DNA of 64,000 nucleotides from Cyclina sinensis (taxonomy: Eukaryota > Mollusca > Bivalvia > Venerida > Veneridae), in assembly GCA_012932295.1 (NCBI GenBank), contig JAAONU010000003.1:31916361-31980360 (forward strand), given 5' to 3'. Position numbers and translations under genes: made by a program. This document shows positions 1 through 10,600 of the stretch, piece by piece (position 1 is the stretch's first letter; each line of letters starts with the position of its first letter). Under the pieces are notes generated by a model. The model was given only the letters and a program-made list of their open reading frames with translations. It searched no databases and was not told the origin of the DNA.

Positions 1-1725
1 TCGAACATACCGTTCAATTAATTAATGTAAGTCTTTTCAATCTTAATTAATGATACTTATAGTTCGATGCTTCAAAGTATGAAAGAAAGGAAAGTTGTTT
101 CTAATGGAAGACTGCATCATTAGCTTGGTCCTTATTTTGCATGATACTTTTAATGGTTACTTTTTACAAAGTCATTGCGTTACATGATTCTGAAGAAAAC
201 ATGGACAATTTTAGATTCGAGAAACATTATTAATCTCCATTGTAGAAGTTTTAAACATCTCGCGTCACTTAAGATCATCTCTTTGGCAAATACCTAAGAG
301 GAATAACTGCATGGTCAGGAACAGACGTAATGTGATAGTCTCATACTTTTTCACTGCATCTCGTGAGCTATAAAATTGTGTTTTCACTAAAATCTTTGCG
401 TACACAATCAAAACCATTGTTACTTCGACATAATGAAAGTGTTACTGTTTGTTACATGAAGCATGATATCGAGTCTCTTTATGAACCTATCGAGTCTCTT
501 TATGAACCCATTATTTACCTTACACATAACCACCAATGGCTTATAATATTTATTGCTCTTTAATGCTATCAGCAAACGTTGAATAGCTTAATTGCAGAAT
601 ACAGCTACCCTTTGCGTTGCGGTTTAAGAGTAGAAGAATACTGCGATTTCTTTTCATCAGATATCTCTGTAATGAATATGCATCACTGGGAGCAACCAAT
701 GAAATATGTGTTTCTGCAAAGTAACTTCGAACAAAGACATTAATGTTAGTAGTTAGATTGTCTCTGATTTTACAGATTAGCAGCACGCAACCAGTGAACT
801 GATGTAATTTGTGTCTTATGTTAAGAAATAGAAAAATACCGTTGTTCATTATAAATGACACACAACACAGATAGTTCTTGCTAGCTGGCTGGCTGCTTAC
901 CAGCCTATTCATATAAGTGAGGTAAAATCCCCTATGCCTGTCTTCGTAAATTAATCATACATTAACATAATAATAAGACAGATGCTAGAAAAATTAAAAG
1001 TAATGCAAAACAGAATGGTTAACATTGTGTATAACAGGATGTAAGCAAAGAGCTTTGCCGTTGATTTTACCAGAAGTCTTGGAGGTTCTAATAATCAAAC
1101 TGGCTAATTGGCATTCTTGTCGTCATCAATATACTATTGGTGTTATGTAAATGATTTGTTGCTCATTATTTATCCCTTGCTTTTAAATAATGAGTTGTTT
1201 TCGCTGTCAGAAAACTATTTCATAAAAAACTAACAACTGACAACATACATTGGTAATAACATGTCAATGTAGACGAGGAACAAAAATGTTAACATAAACG
1301 ACTGCCGATCATAAGATCAAAGAAAGAAAACTAACATGTCTTACATGAATTACTGTATAAGTGGATATTTTTGCGCGTCAAAAATTTCGCGAAATCACAA
1401 TTTCAGAAGTTTTCAGAAGTTTTATCCTTCAAAAGAAATTAAACCCACTAATACCTATCCTTATGCATAGTTCAAAGTTTGTACCTCTTATTGTTACACT
1501 GTATTATGTCTCCAACAAAGATTTTTTAAAAACATAAATATCATACACGAGCGATTCAAAACTAGAGGTTTGAGTGTTTTGCAGATCTGTATGGGGTCTA
1601 ACCATACATGAAGTTACAACGTATTGTGAGATATTCAGAATATCTAAAGGTAGCGTAATAGTTCCTTTATGTGTACTATGGCATTATGAACTCTTTTCTA
1701 GCGACTTCTTACCTCGTCATCAAAA
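1..1725. other. No gene seen
   Basis: AT-rich intergenic DNA. Only a 21-bp tandem duplication (tatcgagtctctttatgaac near 467-508) stands out. Open frames here are short and coding-poor. Confidence 0.6.
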
Positions 1726-1780
1726 CAGAACATCGCTGATGAGTTTTCAATTTACCATCCATCTCTTTATTGACTCTAAA
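1726..1780 (+). repeat. 55-bp repeat, left member of an inverted pair
   Basis: Reads cagaacatcgctgatgag at its outer end and ttattgactctaaa at its inner end. It matches 5993-6047 in reverse complement with two mismatches. Confidence 0.7.
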
Positions 1781-2849
1781 CGAAAATCAAAGAGGCAGCA
1801 TTTATTGCTAATATTTGTTGAGCATGGTCATTTGCATGAATTCTTGGACAATATGGTCATATGAATGAAAGACCAATGCATCAAAATAATAGAAAGTCGA
1901 TGTGAACACCACAGAGACCACATTTAGGACTTTATTTCTAAACACTAGGTGCGATTGATTGTTGGCATCAAGCATTGGATGTTCGCGTGCTTTCATGATT
2001 GGCTGGACTGAGCGATTCAGGGCCAGTATGCCCTCATTATGTTTTGTTGATAGTTATTTCTTAAAAAGCATGTTTTTCCACTGACCGTTCATACCATTTT
2101 TTGTAGTTTTAGCACATGACCTACAGCATATGTGATTATATTTTATAGATGCTTTTATATAACAATATGTAAAATCTTAAATTTTGTGTCATAAATGTGA
2201 TTACATTGCCAAGGTATGGTAACAATGTGTAGTGCAATCAACAATGTGATTATTTTCAATTATATTTTTATTTTCGCTATGTTCATCAGACCATATATGT
2301 TTATATATTTTTTATTTTATAATATGCAAAGTCGTCATTAATGTGATGAAATTATAAAAGTATAGTAACAATAAACACTGTGATAATTGTTTAAGAATTC
2401 TTTGATAATCAATGTATAAGATTTGTAATAAAGTATTGCATTGAAAAATCTGCGCTTAATTACTTGAAAGTTATACTTCTATTTGATTGACATATGTTTT
2501 TGTTTTGTTTTTTGTTTTTGTTTTTTTGCTGTGAATAAAAAAACCTTTGCAAGTTGAATTTGGGGAAAATCATTTACATACATATTAGGTGCTGAAAAAC
2601 TTCTATTTACTATTGTATTATTACTACATAAAACAGTATCTATAATTGACAAATAACTCGTATCAACTTAACATCAAAGATCTTGTCACACATGCATTTC
2701 AAATATATAAACATTAATATTATTTACATTTCAACAATTATCAATTACCTGCGATCATAGATTAAGTCAAGAAATCAATGCAAAATATATTATTACTTTT
2801 TCACAATAAAGTCAGGTGTACAATACAACAAAGTTACTGTATTCCAAGC
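1781..2849. other. No gene seen; degenerate AT-rich direct repeats
   Basis: At 2100-2400 a ~150-bp block with aatgtgat and tagtaacaat phrases recurs imperfectly; the rest is simple T-rich text. Confidence 0.5.
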
Positions 2850-2855
2850 TTTATT
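2850..2855 (-). terminator. Poly(A) signal after the possible terminal exon
   Basis: AATAAA on the minus strand at the expected distance from the TAA at 2890-2892. Confidence 0.3.
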
Positions 2856-2889
2856 TTTGGCAGTAACTTTGAATCGTCTCCTCGGGCTT

Positions 2890-2985
2890 TTACCAGCGCA
2901 CGCCAAGCGCACTTTTCAGAAGAAAGTTTTCTCTAAGTCGATGCTGTGCAATTTCTTCTGGTGCCTGAACGGCGACGTCAGTCCT
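2890..2985 (-). CDS. Possible isolated terminal exon of an unknown minus-strand gene
   Basis: A GC-richer island in AT-rich DNA. On the minus strand a strong acceptor (aatttttttgattcag) is followed by 31 open codons: RTDVAVQAPEEIAQHRLREN then FLLKSALGVRW and TAA, with AATAAA 34 nt later. I do not recognise the protein and found no upstream exons; it may be a gene remnant. Confidence 0.3.
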   Translation of the reverse strand, partial: RTDVAVQAPEEIAQHRLRENFLLKSALGVRW

Positions 2986-3149
2986 CTGAATCAAAAAAAT
3001 TGTCTCTACAAGTAAAACTGGAACAAAATACCACTGAAAATTAGTTAATAAGCAAAAGCACTTATTAAACGAGAAATGCCCACGGGCAGAATGTCGAGCC
3101 CGCTCATCTTAATTCAAACCTGAACCTATAAGCTTCAGATCAAGGAGAA

Positions 3150-3730
3150 AGATGTATACATAGCAAGATACAGTGCGGACAAACACATTTTGACATTTTT
3201 ATTTGACCTTTGACCTCTTGTGACCTTGACCTTCATTTTGCGCAAGACAACTCAACTCACCATGGAGAACATTTGTTATAAGTTACATGTATATTAAAAT
3301 CCATCCATGTATATAGAAGTTAAACTCACAAATGAATGTTTTAATTTGTTATTTGACCTTTGAACCTGAAGTAAGACCTTGACCTTTACCACAGACACCT
3401 GAATTTTTCGCGCAACACCTCGCCTCACTATGGGGAACATTTGTCCCAAGTTATATTAAAATCCCGCCACGCATATAGAAGTTACGCTCCGGACACGAGT
3501 TTTGAGCCGACCCCCCAAGTGTGACCTTGACCTTTGAGCAGCCGACCTGAGTTTGCGTGTGACACATCACTCCATCATGGTGAACATTTGTATCAAACTA
3601 TTTTGTAATCCTTCAAAGAATGAGCAAGATATAGATCGGACAAATCTAGACGGACGCACGAAGTGACGGACGCACATACACCAAGCCGCCAAAAGTGAAA
3701 AGCAGCGACTAAGTCGATTTCACCACAAGC
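3150..3730. repeat. TGACCT-rich repeat, copy 1
   Basis: Three diverged sub-units share ttgacctttgacc, gtgaccttgacctt, atggtgaacatttg and ttatattaaaatcc, and end in cggacggacgcac-type text. The direct TGACCT half-sites resemble nuclear-receptor DR elements. Confidence 0.8.
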
Positions 3731-3774
3731 GGGCTCAACAATTTCAAAATCCTCTGACCACTAAGCATAATACT

Positions 3775-4325
3775 TCAAAGCATAGGCAAGATACAGCGCC
3801 AACAAAAAAATTTTAATATTGTTATTTGACCTCTTGTGACCTTGACCTTAACCTTCATTTTGCGCGAGACAACTAAACTCAACATGGAAAACATTTGTGC
3901 TAAGTTATATTAAAATCTATCCATGTATATAGAAGTTATACCCGCAAATGAATGTTTATTTTGTTATTTGACCTTTGACCCCTAAGTGTGACCTTGACCT
4001 TTGCCACAGTCACCTGAAATTTTCGCGCGACACTCCGCCTCATTATGGAGAATATTTGTTCCGAGTTATATTAAAATCCCTCCATGCATGTAGACGTTAC
4101 GCTCCGGCCACGGGTTTTGTGCTGACCCCCATGTGTGACCTTGACCTTTGAGCGGCGGACATGGGTGTTGTGTGCAACATACCACCCCATCATGGTGAAC
4201 ATTTGAACCAAATTATTATGTAATCCTTCAAAGAATGAGCAAGATATAGACCGGACAAATCCGGACGGACGCACTGACGCACAAGTGGCGACTAAGTCGA
4301 GCTCACCGCAAGCGGACTCGACAAA
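3775..4325. repeat. TGACCT-rich repeat, copy 2 (tandem)
   Basis: Same order of sub-units as copy 1 from gcaagatacagcgcc through gcgactaagtcgagctcacc, so the whole ~550-bp block is duplicated head to tail. Confidence 0.8.
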
Positions 4326-4484
4326 AATGAAAACAAGCGTGTTCAAATTCAGAGAGGTAAACAGTAAATTATATAAACACAATGTTGTTAGAAGATAAGA
4401 AGAAGATGTATGCCAACAAATCAGTCTTGCTATTGAACGCATGCATGGTTATGGTCATATTAGAACATTTGGTTCAATATTAAA

Positions 4485-4960
4485 ATAATACTGCGCACCA
4501 GAAATAGGAATCGAAATCGGTGTCTGGATTTCAAGTCCTGCATGTTTACCACTACACCAGTCCAATTAATTGTACTCAAAAGTAATAACGTTGAATATCG
4601 TGCTTTTTTTGAATGCTCAATATCCGCCTCCAGAAGGTAAAGGAGCAGTCTGCCTGAAGTCACAATATTGAGACGTACCACTACCACTACACCACCACGA
4701 CCTGGCGTAATTCTCGTGTCAATGAGAAATTTGCACTCAGTTGCAGTTTGATAACTACACTGTAAGGAAGTCCGGGTGATTTTATTTAGCAGACACGCGG
4801 CACTTTTCGCCAGCTGTACAGAATATTCAAAACACAATTCACTTGAACAGCCTGTCTGGCGCAGCCGGGAATCAAACAACCTAGCTAAGATTAAACAAAA
4901 AATTGTTTTAAAGTTTTGAGGCACGACAAATGACGTTGTTCCATTAATATTCCACATGGT
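4485..4960 (-). mobile_element. tRNA-derived SINE-like sequence(s)
   Basis: On the minus strand the box-A-like phrase tggtgtagtggta occurs twice (near 4558 and 4688). Box-B-like text gatttcgattcct follows the one near 4558, and ttgattcccggctgcgcc lies near 4867. Probably two nested or tandem SINE copies; the long open frame here is not a gene. Confidence 0.55.
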
Positions 4961-5992
4961 AATATAGAAAATTGTGAAATTTGGACATAAACAAAAATGT
5001 AATAAATACTTATGTCAGTTTCATTTGTGGAATATAGACAAAAAAAATCAGAAAACACCACGGCTGCGCAGATCAGGGGAGTTTTTTTTTCCCCTCCAGA
5101 ATCCTGACCTCACCATAGGGTCCCATTAATACGTGCAAATTACTGGAAAACTACGGAATTTCCCAGCTTAATATGTGCGTGTATGTTTAAGACTAAATAC
5201 AGAACATTATATATATATATATAGTAGTCTCGCTTTCGAAAATTCGGTAAATGGATAGTTTTATCAGTTGTAAATTTTTCATTTCTGGAAAATTATAAGA
5301 AAGAATTTGTATACGGCAGTCAGTCTTTCGCGCAGATATTTGGCACTTTTTGGACCTTGTGATTTTTTTTTCAGCGAAGGGAGGCAATCCGATTCCGATC
5401 ATCTGCACTCTCTAACGCCCGAAACATGCCGAGCAATCTTGTTTTAAATGTATATCTTTGTACCAGAATGATGCGAATGGTCGTTTCTTGTATGTAGGTG
5501 GTTATGTTTGATCATATCTCAATGTCAAACCATCAGAAATCCTCGTCAGATTTTGTCTGCTGTTTAGTACCCAAAGTTATTCGTACCCACATACGACAAG
5601 TAATGAACTAGTAACCTGTTTGTTGCTATGATTGTTGCTATGATACATAATAAGCTGCATAGAACTTTGTTTTAAATCAGTAGTAGTACTTTCAAAGTGC
5701 CTTATAACTTGATATTTAAAGGGAAAATATAATTTAATTCTCTGTGTTCTATTCACAATTGTAAACCTAATGGATGTGGTAAAACCACTAATGGTGTACG
5801 TATTACTACTGTTTCTCACTCTCTCCATAATTATTTTGGGGATAAGGCCTTATCATTGCAGGCATGTAATGAAACAGCGTGAATTTTCACCAATTATAAA
5901 TTATATGTCTTTAACAAAGTAATGCCTGTTTAGTTATAAAGGAACATAGGATTCTGTCATTTCTAGGTCTTAACAGAGGGCGGGCAGGTACT

Positions 5993-6047
5993 TTTAGAGT
6001 CAATAAAGAGATAGATGGTAAACTGAAAACTCATCAGCGATGTTCTG
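5993..6047 (-). repeat. 55-bp repeat, right member of an inverted pair
   Basis: Reverse complement of 1726-1780. The similarity stops abruptly at both ends, and no target-site duplication is visible outside. Confidence 0.7.
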
Positions 6048-6728
6048 ACCAACATATGGACACTAATATGACTGTATTCTAGCCAGAATGTTGAAATTAC
6101 ATAGAAAGGTCTGAGCTTGTGAGGAGAATAAAAAAGGTGCTTTCCTATACCTTAGGTTTTGTCGTTTTCCACTGCAGTATAGAATTTATATTAGTTTACA
6201 CTTGGTTTAAACTTTTTTCTGATTGTTTATGACTAGACCTTCAAGAAAATATATAGTTTTCAAAGATTTAGCTCAATTAAAAAAAATCAGCGGTGGTTGG
6301 TACAATGACGCTGGAATCTCGTCAGTCAACGGTAGGAGGTTTTCCATGTTCATGTCGCTCGAATGTCCTGATTCTTGTCGATGTATGGTACACAAATTTC
6401 TGAGTCACGTATTTTTTTCTTGTTCATTGGTACAACTTTAAACATAATGATTGCCCCTGATCAAATGGTAGAGATATATATTTCTTTCGCGTCAAGTTGT
6501 GTGAAGACTTTTTCTTTCTCATCAAAAGAAAAATAAATAACTTAACATAAAATATTTTTATTACTTCTTTTTATAAAAGGAGTTCAGCAAACTATCACAA
6601 AGCAAGCCTCTGGCGAGACTCTACCGACGTAACAAAATTCGGCCATTCACTGTTACAGTTAACACGTACGTTGACCCTTTTTCTGAATTTAAAGTAAGCC
6701 TAGCCTAATTAATCAGGCTTAAAGCGTT

Positions 6729-6815
6729 GAACCCATTTATTGATCTGATATTTTTTAGTTGTTCAACCTTTAAAAAGGTGAACAACAATAAAATATCAGC
6801 CTATAAAATGGGTTC
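6729..6815. mobile_element. Hairpin element
   Basis: The arms gaacccattt...gttgttcaacc and ggtgaacaac...aaatgggttc are about 39 bp each around a ~9-nt loop. Likely a MITE or foldback remnant upstream of the THAP gene. Confidence 0.6.
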
Positions 6816-7259
6816 ACCTTCGGAGGCGAAATAGTGAGACTAAAGTAAGCCTTTAAAGGGTACCAAAAGTCAAAAATTTCGAATTTATATTTTAAATCAA
6901 CTCCTCGTTTTATTTCATAACCCAAGATTTAACGAAAATCTGCGATTTCCAAATACATGAATTTTGACTTTTAAAATCTAAATTTGATGTTGTCACCCGG
7001 TTTAAGGACGGCGCCATTGTTGCAAAAGTTCATGGCGACTTAGATTGTTGACGTAATTGTTTCACTTTAGAGGAAAGCAGTCTACATCGATGTTCTTTGA
7101 TTTCATCTAAATAAATTGTTGTCATTATATTTGGATAAATGAGTGGTCCATCGCAGTACAGGACGAATTACAGAGAAAGAGAACTGTACATTGTGGTCAC
7201 TACTGTCTTGTAAATTGGAGGGTGGGGTAGGTGAATAAATATTAGGCGAGTTCGCAAAT

Positions 7260-7631
7260 ATGCCGGTGCCTTGCCAAGCTTACGGATGTTCTAATCATTC
7301 TGGAAGAGTTAAAAAAAGTACTTTCCCTATTCCCGATCCTACAAAATCTTCACATCACAGGCGCTTGTGTAAGAAATGGTTGAGGAATATTCAAAACCCA
7401 AAACTGAATTTTAAAACTTTTAGAGCCCACCCTTCTAAACGAATTTGTGAAGACCATTTTACACCAGATTCATTCTGTGGAATTTACGATAGTCCAGTGG
7501 CAAGGTCACTCAACATTCCATGCCGAAGAAAAACTCTTAAAAACGATGCAGTACCAACTTTGTTCTCATTTCAAAAGTATTCTGGTGGTGAGAGAACGGA
7601 GAGTATTATTGCGAAAAAGTTGAAAGCCAGA
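7260..7631 (+). CDS. THAP gene exon 1: THAP C2CH zinc finger
   Basis: 124 codons ending KLKAR at AGA|GTAAGT. It contains the complete THAP domain, and the frame carries on into the intron only briefly before a stop. Confidence 0.9.
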
Positions 7632-10600
7632 GTAAGTAAGCTTCTTCGTTTCGCCATAATAAATACTACATGTAACTGAGTAATCAGGATTATATCTTCA
7701 TTTTGACGAATCCATTTCACCCATCTTTAAAATATGTAACAAAAGATAAATTCATTAATTCAACTTCTAGTCATACAAATGTATGTGTTTTGACAGTTTA
7801 ACGAAACAATAAGTTATTAAGTTGTAATTAAAAATTGAAATGTGTTCACCATTTTCCTCTATTTGCCGACGTTCTTTTCCCTTTCGCCATAACAAGAACT
7901 TGAACACAAATGGTCAAAAAGAAATTTACCGTACATTGTTTTCATTTGGTTTTTTGATCTTCATTTCTCCATGTAATCTTCATTTCGCAGTTTATACCAA
8001 CCCATGAATAAATTCCGTTTTTAGCTCATCATCTGAGCACAAAGTGCTCAGGGTGAGCTTTTCTGATCGGTCTTTGTCCGTGGTACGTCCGTCGTCAACA
8101 TTTCATTCAAACGACATCTCCTCTGAAACCAATGGGGCAAATTTAATGAAACTTGCCTGGGATGTTCCTTGCATTAAGCTCTACCAAGATTATTCAAATG
8201 GTTCTGGTCCATTGTATTTCTGGTTCACTGGAGCTAAAAATAGATTTTATAAGTTGGATCTTTAAAAATCTTCTGCTCCGAAATCACAAGGCCTGGAGCT
8301 TTGATATTTGGTATGAAGCATCATCTAGTGGACCTCTACCAAGTTTGTTCAAAGTATGTCCCTGGGGTCAAAACTGACCCCACCCCAGGGGTCAGTTGAT
8401 TTTACATAGAGTTATATAGGGAAAACTTTAAAATCTTCTTGTCAGAAACAAGAAGGCCTAGAGTTAAGATATTTGGTATGTAGCATTGTCTAGTGGACCT
8501 CTACCAAGTTTGTTCAAACCATGGCCTCTGGAACAAAAATGGCCTTGCCCCGGGGGTCACTTGTTTTACAAAGAGTTATATAGGAAAATCTTAAAAAATC
8601 TTCTTGCTAGAAACCGTAAGTTATATAGCTTAGATATTTGGTGTGTAGCATTGTCTAGTGGACCTCTACCAAGTTTGTTCAAATCATGGCCTCTGGGTCA
8701 AAAATGGCCCCGGTCCGGGGGTCACTTGTTTTACATAGAGTTATATAGTATGTATTTTTTTATTATTATTATTTTATAAACATATAAACAATCGGTTACA
8801 TTTAAAAAAAACACAACACTAACTTTTTAATGTATTCTCTCTAAACTTGAATGCTTCAGGGGTTCCACTAGTTCCAAAAACTGAAGGGTCATTTTCCATC
8901 CGTTGCAACTAAATTTACCGTATTTCAGTCAAAAATACCTGAATTTAAGCTAAAATATACCTTATTTTAAGACAAAATGACTCTTCAGTCAAAATACCTG
9001 AGGGTCAAAATGGGGTCTTTATGAAAATTAAGGGGTCAAAACCCCTCTACAAGGGTCAAATGGAAACCCTGATGCTTATTATTTTTTTTCATTTTATCGA
9101 AATATGAATTTTATTTTCTATATATTATTATGAAAGGGGCCATTTATACATTTTTTTTTCAATTCACCAATTAAATATTACCGTATTTCTAAACTCCATA
9201 ATTAAACTGATTTAAACACTTCCAGACAAAGAGGATCTGTTATTTACATTGTCGCACCATCAGTCATGTTCTCATGGCAATAAAGGGGCGATAGATAGGT
9301 CATTATCGCTTTTGATAAATTTCTGTATATGGGGACCAAATATCGTACAAGTTTTACTTGGAGCGACTTGATTTTGCGCGAGTTGACTTGTCACTCTCTA
9401 TAGTACTAGAAAAACTAAAGTATTTACCTTTTCAAAAAAATCCCTCTTGCATGTAACTGTCATGCTTTTTCCCCTTAAAATGTCTGTTATGACAGTAACA
9501 GTATTTCAAGAGGGATAGCTAAGCTTTTTAAAAGTTAACAGTATGTTGGGTCTGTTCTGATCAATCTTAGGCATATATGATTTTATTTTATACACAGACT
9601 ATTTCATCTATCACGCCTGGTAAACAACAGAGCTACCTCTTTCGGAGGTATATGGTAAATCGCTCTATCGCTACTTCCGAGGTAGTGCATGTCGCTAAAT
9701 GTGAGTGTCAACAATGGTAAAATATTTTCATATTTTATATGTTTTGTAAATTCAGAATCGAATATTGAAAATCGAAGAATGCTATACCATGTAGATTTGA
9801 TTAAAGTTTCCAGGGAACGTAAAGTTAGTGAATTTATCTTTCAAATGTAGTTGTGGCGGTGTTTCCCAGTTAGCGAATTTAGCGTTGAAATGGGCCGTTT
9901 TGTCATGAAAGTAGTGTTTTTGCCTCGTATTTTCATTCAAACAGCAACTAAGATTAAACAAAAATACGTTTCAAGTAGATGTTACGTCTAGAATGCAAAT
10001 GAAATCTAAATCACAACCAAAACTTACTTATTAAAGGAAATATATGATATTTATTTTGAGAGACAGCTCTGTCGTGAACGAGGTAGTCATGTCGTCAAGG
10101 AGATAGCTCTATGGTTATAGGATAATTTACAGAAATTTCCGATTGTTTGCTATATTCAGTAACATGTAGAAGTCCTACTTACAAATACAACGTCATGTTT
10201 ATTGTATATAACTTTGTAAATAAAAAATAAAATCTTAAGTAAATGATTCGTTTCAGGTGACTACATTTGAAGGGAAAAAGCGACGAAGCTTTCTGTGTAG
10301 AAGGAGAAAGGGTAGATACGAGTAAAACAGCTCAAAATGGAAAATACCTGTATATGTTTGATTTTCTTCCCATCGAACATCAAAATATAAGATATATCGG
10401 TGCTGTTCTTTTCTGCAGTCATATTAATCATTTCTTTAATCACACCAGGACCACTATCAATTTCCATATCGAACCTTAAGGTTTTAAATTACGCACAACT
10501 GAATCGCTTTCTTGCGCTTTCATTCATCGGGCATGCCAAGTTAATTTTTGAGTCCATTGGTCCATTGAGTCCTTTGCTTGCCAAGTAACTGAACTGTTGG

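Larger units (their letters stand above)
4961..7259. other. Gene-poor stretch upstream of the THAP gene
   Basis: Apart from the inverted repeat member and hairpin listed, no supported gene. The last ~250 bp (around 7005-7259, with ggcgccattgttgc) should contain the THAP promoter; no TATA box is evident. Confidence 0.5.

Noticed and set aside
4071..4957. Minus-strand frames of 123 and 165 codons
   Set aside because: They lie inside the TGACCT-rich repeat and the SINE-like sequence; the composition matches repeat translation.
8044..8779. Open frames with repeated GPLPSLFK text
   Set aside because: They are translations of the modular dispersed repeat; the period follows the DNA unit and there is no start context or splice signal.
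10261..10588. Plus-strand frames in the long-TIR element
   Set aside because: They overlap the arm and the antisense of the more coding-like minus-strand remnant.
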